64,000 nucleotides of DNA. It comes from Shinella sp. (GTDB lineage: Bacteria; Pseudomonadota; Alphaproteobacteria; Rhizobiales; Rhizobiaceae). Both the position numbers and the translations under genes were made by a program. The notes under the pieces are model-generated. The model saw only the letters and a list, made by a program, of their open reading frames with translations. It made no database searches and was not told the DNA's origin. Location: NCBI GenBank assembly GCA_003248775.1, contig QFQX01000008.1, forward strand, positions 1 to 64,000, given 5' to 3'. Positions 18,779-26,229 of this stretch are shown piece after piece. Within the stretch, counting starts at the first letter, position 1, and each line of letters starts with the position of its first letter.

Positions 18779-19093
18779 GGGCCTGGCGCCAACCCCGCGC
18801 TTTAAAGAAAAGATCGCATATAAAAGTTCTGGCGCAGGCGGGACTGGCGGTTCCCATCCTGCGCCAGTCCAACCGCTGACGCGGCCGAATTGGAATATAA
18901 ACACACATCAATAAAAGATCGCGGCGGCGAACTTTCTGGATGTGTCGTTGCGGTTGGGAACCCTCCTCCCCGTCCGTTCTTATTTCCGAATATTCATATA
19001 AATCAAAACTTGCCTGTAGCTGTCTTTCCGTCAATAGCCTTTCAAGGCTAGAATCGGGCCATTGATCCCGGTTTGCACAGAAAGGAATCGTGC
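18779..19093. other. 315 bp gap between adh and the SnoaL-like gene
   Basis: Holds a 10-bp inverted repeat (annotated separately) and then an AT-richer tract (about 18880-19040) with several TATAAA-like and AATATTC stretches, unlike the GC-rich flanks. No reading frame with both a Shine-Dalgarno site and a plausible protein was seen. The AT-rich part probably contains the promoter of the gene at 19094. Confidence 0.5.
18829..18867. terminator. inverted repeat downstream of adh
   Basis: Perfect arms CTGGCGCAGG (18829-18838) and CCTGCGCCAG (18858-18867) around a 19-base loop, 50 bp after the dehydrogenase stop. No T-tract follows. Possible transcript end or processing hairpin. Confidence 0.4.
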
Positions 19094-19456
19094 GTGAGTT
19101 TCGACCCGGCCCATGCAGTGCGTGTTTTTCACGACGCCATCAACGCACTCGATTTCAACACAATTGACGACTTCTTTGCCGAGGATGCGGTCTATGGTTC
19201 GGTCAAGGTGGGCGGACTGAAGGGCAAGCCTGAGATCATGGCAGCCTTTCGCCGCTATTTCGAAACCTATCCGGATCAGGTGGCAACCGACGAACTGATC
19301 GAGATCGTCTCGCCCTCGGCTGCGCGCTCAGTCTGGCGCCTGAAGGCGACCAATGCGCAGACCGGCGAACCCCTCATCCGCTTCGGCGAGGAAACGATCA
19401 CCTTCAACGCGGAAGGCCGGATCATCTCGGTCGATGTGACCGACTACAAGGTTTGA
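19094..19456 (+). CDS. SnoaL/NTF2-like protein
   Basis: 120 residues with a GTG start at 19094, which has AAAGGAATC upstream at good spacing. The upstream in-frame ATG at 19073 lies before that site. The sequence follows the SnoaL-like nuclear-transport-factor-2 fold: an N-terminal helix (VRVFHDAINALDFNTIDDFF), then EDAVYGSV and a beta-rich C-terminal half. Such proteins are small ligand-binding or ring-modifying enzymes; no substrate can be assigned. Convergent with ccrM. Confidence 0.82.
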   Translation: MSFDPAHAVRVFHDAINALDFNTIDDFFAEDAVYGSVKVGGLKGKPEIMAAFRRYFETYPDQVATDELIEIVSPSAARSVWRLKATNAQTGEPLIRFGEETITFNAEGRIISVDVTDYKV

Positions 19457-19466
19457 GAAAACGAAA

Positions 19467-19497
19467 TGACGCCCGGTGCGTGGCACACCGGGCGTCA
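19467..19497. terminator. strong hairpin between SnoaL-like gene and ccrM
   Basis: Perfect 12-bp arms TGACGCCCGGTG (19467-19478) and CACCGGGCGTCA (19486-19497) with a 7-base loop, 10 bp after the stop of the gene at 19094. On the reverse strand the stem is followed by TTTCGTTTT, so it may terminate ccrM as well. Probable convergent terminator. Confidence 0.65.
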
Positions 19498-19624
19498 AGG
19501 TCTCCTGCCGGGACTAGAGGTACTTAACCGGCCGGAGAAATTCCGGAAATCGGGTCGCGGCCATCAAAAGCTGGTGGATCGTCTGGTTCAAAACCTCGAC
19601 CCGCCGCCGGTATTCGGCGGTAGA

Positions 19625-20755
19625 TCAGTCCAGCTTCGACATTCCGCTGCGAATGACAGCACGGAGTTCGTCGATGGGCCGAAGAGCGCTGCCGTCCTCG
19701 AAGTGCCAGAAGGTCCAGCCGTTGCAGGCATCCAGTCCCTGGACGCGAGCGCCGAGGCGATGGATGGAGCCGGCTTCACCACCAGATGCAATTGTGCCAT
19801 CGGCACGCACGATTGCCGAATGGCGACGGCGGGCATCGGTCAGCACCTGACCCGGCTTGACCAGACCGCTCTCGACCAGCGTGTTGAACGCGACGCGCGG
19901 CTCGGCCTTCTTGCCGGTCATGACGGTTAGTTCGGCCTTGCCGAGCGGTTCGACAGAGGCGATGCGCGCCGAGGCGGCGTCGATATAATCCTGCTCGCGC
20001 TCGATGCCGACGAAATGGCGGCCGAGTCGCTTGGCGACAGCGCCCGTGGTCCCCGAACCGAAGAACGGGTCGAGCACGATGTCGCCGGGCTTGGTGGAGG
20101 CCATGATGACACGGGCCAACAAGGCTTCCGGCTTCTGGGTCGGATGCACCTTCTTGCCATCGTCGCCCTTCAGCCGCTCGCCACCGGCGCAGATCGGGAA
20201 GAGCCAGTCGGAGCGCATCTGGACGTCGTCGTTCGACGCCTTCAGGGCATCGTAATTGAACGTATAGCCCTTGGCCTTGGCATCCGGAGAGGCCCAGATC
20301 ATGGTTTCATGGGCATTCTGGAACCGCCGTCCCTTGAAGTTCGGCATCGGGTTGGTCTTGCGCCAGACGATGTCGTTCAGGATCCAGAAGTTGAGGTCCT
20401 GCAACGTCGCGCCGACGCGGAAGATGTTGTGATAGGAGCCGATGACCCAGATGGTGCCGGTCGGCTTCAGAACGCGGCGGCAGGCAAGCAGCCAGGCGCG
20501 GGTGAAGGCGTCATAGGCCTCGAAGGATGCGAACTGGTCCCACTCGTCATCGACGGCATCGACCAGCGATTGGTCGGGGCGATGCAGGGTGCCACCAAGT
20601 TGCAGGTTATAGGGCGGATCGGCGAAAATCGCATCGACGGACTTGTCGGGAAGCGCTTCGAGTGCTGCGACGCAATCGCCCTTGATGATGCTGTCGACCC
20701 AGGAAAAAGGATCGGTGGAACGGCGAAGATCGGCGAGTGGAAATACGGAAGCCAT
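19625..20755 (-). CDS. ccrM: cell-cycle DNA adenine methyltransferase (GANTC), CcrM
   Basis: 376 residues. The beta-class N6-adenine methyltransferase motif DPPYN is at 46-50, followed by NLQLGGTLHRPD, and the SAM motif is DPFFGSGTTG. The C-terminal CcrM-specific domain contains CNGWTFWHFE. In Caulobacter and rhizobia CcrM methylates GANTC late in the cell cycle, and the enzyme is essential in several. The ATG at 20755 was chosen because the CcrM homology begins there; the longer frame lacks homology. It is a lone methyltransferase with no restriction gene beside it. Confidence 0.96.
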   Translation of the reverse strand: MASVFPLADLRRSTDPFSWVDSIIKGDCVAALEALPDKSVDAIFADPPYNLQLGGTLHRPDQSLVDAVDDEWDQFASFEAYDAFTRAWLLACRRVLKPTGTIWVIGSYHNIFRVGATLQDLNFWILNDIVWRKTNPMPNFKGRRFQNAHETMIWASPDAKAKGYTFNYDALKASNDDVQMRSDWLFPICAGGERLKGDDGKKVHPTQKPEALLARVIMASTKPGDIVLDPFFGSGTTGAVAKRLGRHFVGIEREQDYIDAASARIASVEPLGKAELTVMTGKKAEPRVAFNTLVESGLVKPGQVLTDARRRHSAIVRADGTIASGGEAGSIHRLGARVQGLDACNGWTFWHFEDGSALRPIDELRAVIRSGMSKLD

Positions 20756-20802
20756 CGGATACTCACTGTTACGCTGACGCAGCACGGGGATACGAGGCTT
20801 AT

Positions 20803-20822
20803 GGTTACCGAACTTGGTTACC
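20803..20822. promoter_or_regulatory. direct repeat GGTTACC upstream of ccrM
   Basis: Two GGTTACC copies (20803-20809 and 20816-20822) separated by 6 bp lie about 50 bp upstream of the ccrM start. Spaced direct repeats often bind a dimeric response regulator. The canonical CtrA arrangement TTAA-N7-TTAA is not matched, so CtrA control is only a possibility. Confidence 0.3.
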
Positions 20823-20892
20823 AAAGGCTGAATGGCGCACGCGAATTTCCATTGGCCAGGATCAGGACAGCACAAGGAGTGCCGGAAATGCG

Positions 20893-20918
20893 CAGGCGGC
20901 GGTGGATGCCGCCGCCTG
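20893..20918 (-). terminator. hairpin after DUF1284 gene
   Basis: Perfect 10-bp arms CAGGCGGCGG (20893-20902) and CCGCCGCCTG (20909-20918) with a 6-base loop. It begins 4 bp past the DUF1284 stop on the reverse strand. No T-tract follows. Confidence 0.55.
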
Positions 20919-20922
20919 TAAA

Positions 20923-21345
20923 TCAACGGATACGAACCTCGCGATACCCGCTTTCCGCCACATGATCACAAAGGCTCCCCCACTCGCACCCGGCACAGGC
21001 GGCGCGAAGCCCGCCGGATGAAAAGTGAAGGCGAAGCTTTCTGAACAGGTTCGGGCTAGGCACGATCGAGGAGCCAGCGGACAACGGACGTCCGAGCAGG
21101 TGCGAGACCGCGGCAAGCGCTTCGGTATCGCGACCGCAGACGCTCTCGCCGAGGCAATGGGGAGCGTTCTCGTCTTCGAGCAAAGGGGCGCAGATATCGT
21201 CTGGCCCCTCCACGAGGATGATGGCTTCACCTCGGGAAAGGCGCCGCGCCAGCACCTCGTAATTGGCGGTGAAACGCGGCGAATATCCCCTACCGACGAA
21301 TGTCAGCATGCACAGAAGGTGATGAGGCCTGAGGCGGATTGCCAC
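20923..21345 (-). CDS. DUF1284 cysteine-rich protein
   Basis: 140 residues from a GTG start at 21345, with AGGA eight bases upstream and only 2 bp after the bioY stop. The opening IRLRPHHLLCMLTFVGRGYS is the DUF1284 signature. Further cysteines occur as HCLGESVC and near the C-terminus as CAGCEWGSLC. Together with the early His-His-Leu-Leu-Cys these look like metal or iron-sulfur ligands, which is an inference. The coupling to bioY suggests a role tied to biotin uptake or metabolism. Biochemical function unknown. Confidence 0.85.
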   Translation of the reverse strand: MAIRLRPHHLLCMLTFVGRGYSPRFTANYEVLARRLSRGEAIILVEGPDDICAPLLEDENAPHCLGESVCGRDTEALAAVSHLLGRPLSAGSSIVPSPNLFRKLRLHFSSGGLRAACAGCEWGSLCDHVAESGYREVRIR

Positions 21346-21347
21346 CT

Positions 21348-21926
21348 TCAGTTCCTGACGAAACGATGTCCGATCGCCATGAGAACGGCGGCAGCCAGAG
21401 CCGACTTGAGGACGGCCCCGAGAATGAATGGCGCCACACCGAGGACGAACCCCTTTTCCACACCGAGAAGAGCCATCAGCCACGCGCCGCCGATGGCAAG
21501 GCAAAGCAGGTTGGCAAGAGCATGGGCGGAAAAGCTGAGCGCCACGCGCTGTCCCGTCCAGCCCTTCTCAGCCAGAAAGCCGACAAGGGCTGCGATGATC
21601 GGGAAGGATGCGAGGTAACCGGCGGTCGGCCCCATGAACGGTGCAAGCCCGCCAGCGCCATTCGCCAGCACCGGCAGCCCGATTGCCGCCTCGCCGAGCC
21701 ATGCCAGAACTGTTGCGGCACCGAGACGCCAGCCATAGAGCACGCCGATCATGGTGATCGCGAAGGTCTGCATGGTGATCGGAACCGGCACCATTGGCAC
21801 CGAAATCTGTGAGGCAAGCGCAAGCACGGCCGTACCGGCGAGAACCAATACAGCGCGAACGCCCGCCGGACGCGCAGCGATACCGAACGGGTCGAAGCGA
21901 CCGGTCATGGAAGAAGAGGAAGCCAT
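21348..21926 (-). CDS. bioY: biotin transporter substrate-binding component BioY
   Basis: 192 residues, six hydrophobic helices. The BioY core is recognisable: QISVPMVPVPITMQTFAI, then GLPVLANGAGGLAPFMGPTAGY. BioY is the S-component of energy-coupling-factor biotin uptake and in some bacteria works without BioM/BioN, which are not seen here. The ATG at 21926 has GGAG eight bases upstream. An exact BioR box lies 14 bp upstream of the start, with another at 22134. The following DUF1284 gene is coupled. Confidence 0.93.
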   Translation of the reverse strand: MASSSSMTGRFDPFGIAARPAGVRAVLVLAGTAVLALASQISVPMVPVPITMQTFAITMIGVLYGWRLGAATVLAWLGEAAIGLPVLANGAGGLAPFMGPTAGYLASFPIIAALVGFLAEKGWTGQRVALSFSAHALANLLCLAIGGAWLMALLGVEKGFVLGVAPFILGAVLKSALAAAVLMAIGHRFVRN

Positions 21927-21939
21927 CAGGATCTCCATT

Positions 21940-21949
21940 TTATAGATAA
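21940..21949. promoter_or_regulatory. BioR operator, proximal to bioY
   Basis: TTATAGATAA is the reverse complement of TTATCTATAA, the consensus palindrome bound by the GntR-type biotin repressor BioR in alphaproteobacteria. It lies 14 bp upstream of the bioY ATG. A partial copy, TTATCTATTT, occurs at 21970-21979. Confidence 0.8.
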
Positions 21950-22133
21950 TTTTCTTCACGCGAGTATTTTTATCTATTTTTTGATTCCAGACAAGCCGGA
22001 ACAACACACGCCACACTCGAGGCGCAACGCCTTTGCGCGAAAAATCAATCTCGATCTCGAGATGAACCATCAAGAAAATGGGAAAAACCCGCAAAATCCC
22101 ACGTCCCAGACGGATTTCGACTGGCTTCAAATT

Positions 22134-22143
22134 TTATCTATAA
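22134..22143. promoter_or_regulatory. BioR operator, distal
   Basis: Exact TTATCTATAA located 3 bp beyond the stop of the GntR gene and 208 bp upstream of bioY. The 185 bp distance between the exact copies would allow looping or dual promoters, but no -35/-10 pair was assigned. Confidence 0.7.
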
Positions 22144-22146
22144 TTT

Positions 22147-22827
22147 TTAGCCGACGATGGCGAAGCCTTCGTCCTCTCGGGCACCGGCCTTCGGCATGGG
22201 CGCGCGGCCGATCCACTGCACATGCCGTTCGAGAATGGCGCAAGCGTCGGATGCCCTGCCCTGACGGAGCGCGGTAAGGATGGCTCGATGGTCGTGGTCG
22301 GTGCGGGCTTCCCAGCCCGCCCGCCAGGCGATGAAGAGAAAACGGGCGCTGACTGCATGCAGGTCGTCTATGACCGCAAGCAGACGCGGCATGTCGCAGG
22401 TGGAAACGATCAGCCTATGGAAGCGGCGGTTCGCCTCTTCCCAGGTCTGGACGTCCCTCGCGGCATCGGCGTCGCTCGCCGCCTGCTCGGCAGCATCGAG
22501 CACATCAGGCGTCATATTGGGCACGGCATGCTTGAGAGCGAGAACCTCGAGAGCCGCCCGCATTTCCGCCACCTCGCGGACCTGTTTCAGGTCGAAGGAG
22601 GCGACACGCACGCCGCGGCGCGGCAGGCTGATGACGAGGCCCTGAGCTTCGAGACGACGAAAGGCTTCGCGCACCGGCACATGGCTCGCACCGAATTCCT
22701 CGGCAATGTGGTCCTGGGCGAGACGGGAGCCCGGCACGAGCTCACCATGAATGATGCGCTCGGCAAGGGCCCGACTGATGCGGCTCGCAATCGTATCGTC
22801 CTGATCTTTCTGCATGCGGACATGCAT
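22147..22827 (-). CDS. GntR-family (FCD) regulator, candidate BioR
   Basis: 226 residues. The N-terminal GntR winged helix contains GSRLAQDHIAEEFGASHVPV and REAFRRLEAQGLV. The C-terminal helical FCD ligand domain has metal-like HDHRAI. BioR belongs to this family and binds TTATCTATAA, two exact copies of which lie immediately downstream before bioY. That context is the reason for the call; the sequence alone does not prove it. No BioR box was found upstream of the gene itself. The start at 22827 is chosen over the ATG at 22815, and neither has a clear ribosome site. Confidence 0.85.
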   Translation of the reverse strand: MHVRMQKDQDDTIASRISRALAERIIHGELVPGSRLAQDHIAEEFGASHVPVREAFRRLEAQGLVISLPRRGVRVASFDLKQVREVAEMRAALEVLALKHAVPNMTPDVLDAAEQAASDADAARDVQTWEEANRRFHRLIVSTCDMPRLLAVIDDLHAVSARFLFIAWRAGWEARTDHDHRAILTALRQGRASDACAILERHVQWIGRAPMPKAGAREDEGFAIVG

Positions 22828-22930
22828 AGTCGGCGGCACCCGGCTTGTCGAGGCAAGCCGGGTGCCTAAAGCGCGTTGCGATCTTTCAGATTCGCTCCCA
22901 CGCTTTAAGTCTTTGATTTTTCGAATGCCG

Positions 22931-23314
22931 TTATCGCAAAACCGCTGCACACTTTTGCGCGGCATGCTTTACGGAATGGATTGCCCTGCTGTCCGCCGGC
23001 GCCTCGTCGCGCCGGTCGAGACCATAGTCACGCAGGACATGCGCGACCCGAAGCCGGTAGTCGGCAAAGACGCCCTCCCTTCCAGCCCGCTGGGCGGCGC
23101 GATGTTCGGGAAGATTGCGCCAGCGCGCCACTGCCTCTTCGTCTCGCCAGAATGATAGAGACAGGATCTTTCCCGGCATGGAGAGGCTCTCGAAACGCTC
23201 GATGGAAAGGAAGCCATCGACATCCTCCAGCCTTGGCTTCAATTCCGCCGCGATATCGAGATAGGCGTCACGCGCGCCGGAGCGAGGCACGACCTCGAAA
23301 ATCACGGCGATCAC
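22931..23314 (-). CDS. antibiotic biosynthesis monooxygenase-like protein (ABM)
   Basis: 127 residues with a GTG start at 23314 that overlaps the preceding stop by 4 bp (GTGA). GAGGGTGG lies about eight bases upstream. The fold pattern AVIFEVVPRSGARDAYLDIA, then GFLSIERFES and LSLSFWRDEEAVARWRN is the ABM dimeric ferredoxin-like domain, found in heme-degrading and quinone-forming monooxygenases. The short C-terminal tail is basic. Cotranscribed with the NIPSNAP gene; the substrate is unknown. Confidence 0.85.
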   Translation of the reverse strand: MIAVIFEVVPRSGARDAYLDIAAELKPRLEDVDGFLSIERFESLSMPGKILSLSFWRDEEAVARWRNLPEHRAAQRAGREGVFADYRLRVAHVLRDYGLDRRDEAPADSRAIHSVKHAAQKCAAVLR

Positions 23315-23640
23315 CGCGCCACCCTCGCCGCATGAGGCGTGGACACGCATTTCAGGAACAGGCGATCCTCGCGGATGATGAATTTCTCGCGCGCAGCGAA
23401 CTGGTAGTTTTCCCGTCCGAGAGGATCTTCGGCCAACCGGGCTCGATAGGCTTCGTATTCCGCAAGGCTTTCCAGGTGATAGATGCCATAAGCGGTGGTC
23501 GAGGAGCCCTCATGCGGGGCGAAGTATCCGACGAGATCGGCTCCGCAGCGCGGAATGGCCTCGCCCCAGTTGCGGGCATAGGTGGCGAATTCCTCCTTGG
23601 CGAAGGGATCGATCTCGTAGCGGATGACACAGGTAATCAT
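23311..23640 (-). CDS. NIPSNAP-family protein
   Basis: 109 residues. The NIPSNAP pattern is ITCVIRYEIDPFAKEEFATY, then GYFAPHEG and a central YHLESLAEYEAYRARL. The family has the same ferredoxin-like fold as ABM, so two related proteins sit in tandem. The ATG at 23640 has AAGGAG upstream with better spacing than the ATG at 23646. The first gene of the operon, divergent from an ArsR-type regulator across 72 bp. Confidence 0.88.
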   Translation of the reverse strand: MITCVIRYEIDPFAKEEFATYARNWGEAIPRCGADLVGYFAPHEGSSTTAYGIYHLESLAEYEAYRARLAEDPLGRENYQFAAREKFIIREDRLFLKCVSTPHAARVAR

Positions 23641-23693
23641 TGGCATTCTCCTTTGCTGTCTACCTCCTTCTGCCATATTGCCGGCACGGCATG

Positions 23694-23711
23694 CTTCGGT
23701 TACGATCGAAG
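23694..23711. promoter_or_regulatory. short inverted repeat at ArsR-type gene start
   Basis: Arms CTTCG and CGAAG around 8 bases, ending 1 bp before the regulator's ATG in the 72 bp divergent region. ArsR/MarR-like dimers commonly bind such repeats. This would suit autoregulation and control of the NIPSNAP/ABM operon. Confidence 0.3.
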
Positions 23712-23712
23712 T

Positions 23713-24399
23713 ATGAAAGAAGGACCGGACATTGCCCGCATCGCCGCCCTGATCGGCGATCCCGCCCGCGCCAACATGCTGCTGTCTCTCATGGGAGGCG
23801 GCGCGCTGACGGCGACGGAGCTTGCCGGCGCGGCTGGAATCACCCTGCAGACCACAAGCTCGCACCTCGCCAAGCTTGAGGAAGGCGGCCTGATCCGCCA
23901 GCGCAAGCAGGGCCGCCACCGCTATTTCACCTTTGCCGATGCCGGCGTCGGAGCCCTGATCGAAAGCCTGATGGGATTTGCCGCAAGCCACGGTCACCTC
24001 CGCCATCGGACAGGACCGAAGGAACCGGCACTACGCAAGGCGCGGATCTGCTACGATCACCTTGCCGGAGACTATGGCGTCCGAATGCTCGACAGCCTGC
24101 GCGCAACCGGCGCCATCGCAGGCGACGAGGAGCATCCGCAACTGACGGAGACCGGGGAGAAGATGGTCGCCGGCCACGGCATCGATGTCGAGACTCTGAA
24201 GGCCCTCAGGCGGCCCATTTGCCGGGCCTGCCTCGACTGGAGCGAGAGGCGCACGCATCTCTCCGGCTCGCTCGGGCGAGCGCTGCTTTCCCATTTTCTC
24301 GATACCGGTCTCGCACGCCGGGAAAACGGCAGCAGGGTGATCCATTTCAGTCCCGAAGGCGAACGGCGATTCGCCACCATGTTTCCGACCGCAGACTAG
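23713..24399 (+). CDS. ArsR-type winged-helix regulator
   Basis: 228 residues. The N-terminal 90 residues are an ArsR winged helix: LIGDPARANMLLSLMGGGAL, then TATELAGAAGITLQTTSSHLAKL and GRHRYFTF. No ELCVCDL-type metal site is present. The C-terminal extension of about 130 residues contains RRPICRACLDWSERR and probably senses the ligand. The likely target is the divergent NIPSNAP/ABM operon. The ATG at 23713 starts the domain although the frame is open far upstream. Confidence 0.88.
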   Translation: MKEGPDIARIAALIGDPARANMLLSLMGGGALTATELAGAAGITLQTTSSHLAKLEEGGLIRQRKQGRHRYFTFADAGVGALIESLMGFAASHGHLRHRTGPKEPALRKARICYDHLAGDYGVRMLDSLRATGAIAGDEEHPQLTETGEKMVAGHGIDVETLKALRRPICRACLDWSERRTHLSGSLGRALLSHFLDTGLARRENGSRVIHFSPEGERRFATMFPTAD

Positions 24400-24438
24400 C
24401 ATTGCCCGTCCCTTCCGTACTCGCTCCTCATCGCCTCT

Positions 24439-24470
24439 TGAAAAGATACCGACCAGACGGTATCTTTTCA
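24439..24470. promoter_or_regulatory. palindromic operator upstream of the SMR/TetR operon
   Basis: Perfect 13-bp arms TGAAAAGATACCG (24439-24451) and CGGTATCTTTTCA (24458-24470) around a 6-base centre, 23 bp before the SMR gene's ATG. The long symmetric dyad is typical of a TetR-family operator, and the second gene of the operon encodes a TetR protein. Confidence 0.75.
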
Positions 24471-24493
24471 GTCAACCAATTGCGAGACACGCC

Positions 24494-24841
24494 ATGAATC
24501 CACTTGTCCTTGCCTACGGCTCGCTTGCCGGCGCCATCATCTGCGAAGTGATCGGCACGACGTTCCTGCAAAAATCCGCCCAGTTCACCAAGCTTGGGCC
24601 GACAGTTGCCATGGTCGCGCTTTATGCCGTGTCGTTCTATCTGCTGTCACAGGCCCTCAAGGGCATGCCGCTCGGCATCGCCTATGCAATGTGGGGCGGC
24701 CTGGGCATCATCCTCACCGCCCTCATCAGCGTCTTCGTGTTCAAGCAGTCGCTCGATCCGGCGGCGATGACCGGCATCGGCCTGATCGTGGCTGGCGTGA
24801 TCGTGATGAATGCATTCTCCAACTCGGTCACGCACGGATGA
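24494..24841 (+). CDS. SMR-family multidrug efflux protein
   Basis: 115 residues, four membrane helices. The essential membrane Glu is at residue 18 (AIICEVIGTTFL), followed by YAMWGGLGIILTALI, which is the EmrE-like part. It exports cationic drugs or quaternary ammonium compounds in exchange for protons as a dimer. The stop overlaps the TetR start (ATGA). The palindrome upstream predicts repression by that TetR protein. Confidence 0.94.
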   Translation: MNPLVLAYGSLAGAIICEVIGTTFLQKSAQFTKLGPTVAMVALYAVSFYLLSQALKGMPLGIAYAMWGGLGIILTALISVFVFKQSLDPAAMTGIGLIVAGVIVMNAFSNSVTHG

Positions 24842-25416
24842 CGGAAAACGCCTATACCAGACGCAAACAGCCGGAACTGGTTCGCCGCGCGCTGCTCGAC
24901 CAGACGGCTGCACTGGCCGTCGGGGGCGGACCGGCGGCGATCACCATCCAGGCGGTGGCAGATCGGGCGGGCGTTACCAAGGGCGGTCTCCTGCATCATT
25001 TCGCCAACAAGCAGGCGCTCATCGAGGCCGTCTTTGCCGACCTGCTCGAAAAGCTCGATCAGGAAATCGACCTCTACATGGCGGAAGATGGCGAAATGCA
25101 CGGGCGCTTCACCCGCGCTTATGTCAGGGCGATTTTCGCCGACCGCAAGCTTGGAAACAGCAGCCCATGGGCCGCACTCTCGGTTTCCATGATTTCGGAA
25201 CCCGCCCTTCGGCAACTCTGGTCACGGTGGATGGGGCGAAAGCTTGCCGAACACCGGACGACGGATGACGCGCCGATGCTGGAAATCGCACGCCTTGCAG
25301 CCGATGGCGTCTGGCTCGCAGACCTGTTGCAGGAGGATCGGGAAACGGTCCGCGATCTCTCCCATATCGAACGACAGTTGCTCACACTCGCCTCGGCGAC
25401 ATCTCCGGGCGCTTGA
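24838..25416 (+). CDS. TetR-family transcriptional repressor
   Basis: 192 residues. The N-terminal helix-turn-helix (AITIQAVADRAGVTKGGLLHHFANKQAL) is clear at about residues 36-65. The C-terminal ligand domain is of the TetR_C group with a Ser/Trp-rich centre. It overlaps the SMR gene by 4 bp and probably represses the operon through the dyad at 24439-24470 until a substrate drug binds. Confidence 0.92.
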   Translation: MTENAYTRRKQPELVRRALLDQTAALAVGGGPAAITIQAVADRAGVTKGGLLHHFANKQALIEAVFADLLEKLDQEIDLYMAEDGEMHGRFTRAYVRAIFADRKLGNSSPWAALSVSMISEPALRQLWSRWMGRKLAEHRTTDDAPMLEIARLAADGVWLADLLQEDRETVRDLSHIERQLLTLASATSPGA

Positions 25417-25500
25417 CGGTCGTCACTTGCGGATTGTCCTTTGCGGCCTCTTCGTGTAGGTCAGGCCTCCTCCAAACGACATCCGACAGGACCTCCCATC

Positions 25501-26190
25501 ATGAGCGGTTTCGACCTTACCATTTTCGATTGCGACGGCGTGCTCGTCGATTCCGAGATCATCGCGGCCCGGGTCGAATCCAAGCTTCTGAATGAAGCAG
25601 GCTATCCGATCAGCGTTGAGGAAATGGGCGAACGCTTCGCCGGCATGACGTGGAAGGACATTCTTCTCACCATCGAGAAGGAAATCGACATTCCGCTTTC
25701 GGCAAGCCTGCTCGACAAGTCGGAAGCCCTGCTCGACCAGCGGCTTGCACGGGAAGTAAAGATCATCGACGGCGTGGTCTTCGCTCTTTCGCGGCTCAAG
25801 GGTCCGCGCTGTATCTGCTCGAACTCCTCCTCCGCCCGTCTCGACATGATGCTGACCAAGGTCGGCCTCAAGCAATTCTTCGCGCCGCATATCTATTCGG
25901 CCAAGGATCTCGGCCCCGATCGGGTCAAGCCGAAGCCGGACATCTTCCTGCATGGCGCGGCCCAGTTCGGCGTTGCTCCCGACAGGGCCGTCGTTGTGGA
26001 AGACTCCGTGCACGGCGTTCACGCGGCACGCGCCGCCGGCATGCGGGTGATCGGCTTCACCGGCGCGTCGCACACCTATCCCTCCCATGCAGACCGGCTA
26101 ACCGATGCGGGTGCGGAAACCGTGATTTCGCGCATGACCGATCTTCCCGCCGTGATCGCTGCCATGGAAAACTGGGCCGGCGCGATCTGA
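25501..26190 (+). CDS. HAD-family phosphatase (beta-phosphoglucomutase-like)
   Basis: 229 residues. The nucleophile motif FDCDGVLVDSE (Asp10, Asp12) is followed by a helical cap, CSNSSSARLDM (motif II Ser), a motif III lysine in KPKPDIF and VVVEDSVHGV (motif IV). All catalytic residues are present. Such enzymes dephosphorylate sugar phosphates; substrate unknown. The ATG at 25501 has GGACCTCCC upstream. Convergent with the lipid kinase at 26230. Confidence 0.9.
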   Translation: MSGFDLTIFDCDGVLVDSEIIAARVESKLLNEAGYPISVEEMGERFAGMTWKDILLTIEKEIDIPLSASLLDKSEALLDQRLAREVKIIDGVVFALSRLKGPRCICSNSSSARLDMMLTKVGLKQFFAPHIYSAKDLGPDRVKPKPDIFLHGAAQFGVAPDRAVVVEDSVHGVHAARAAGMRVIGFTGASHTYPSHADRLTDAGAETVISRMTDLPAVIAAMENWAGAI

Positions 26191-26229
26191 TCTGCCGGTT
26201 CCCCGGCCCGTCTGCGGACGTGGCTATCG

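Noticed and set aside
24838..25416. Possible link between the ArsR-type gene at 23713 and the SMR dyad
   Set aside because: The dyad lies between the two genes, but the TetR gene in the same operon as the SMR pump is a better partner. ArsR operators are normally shorter.
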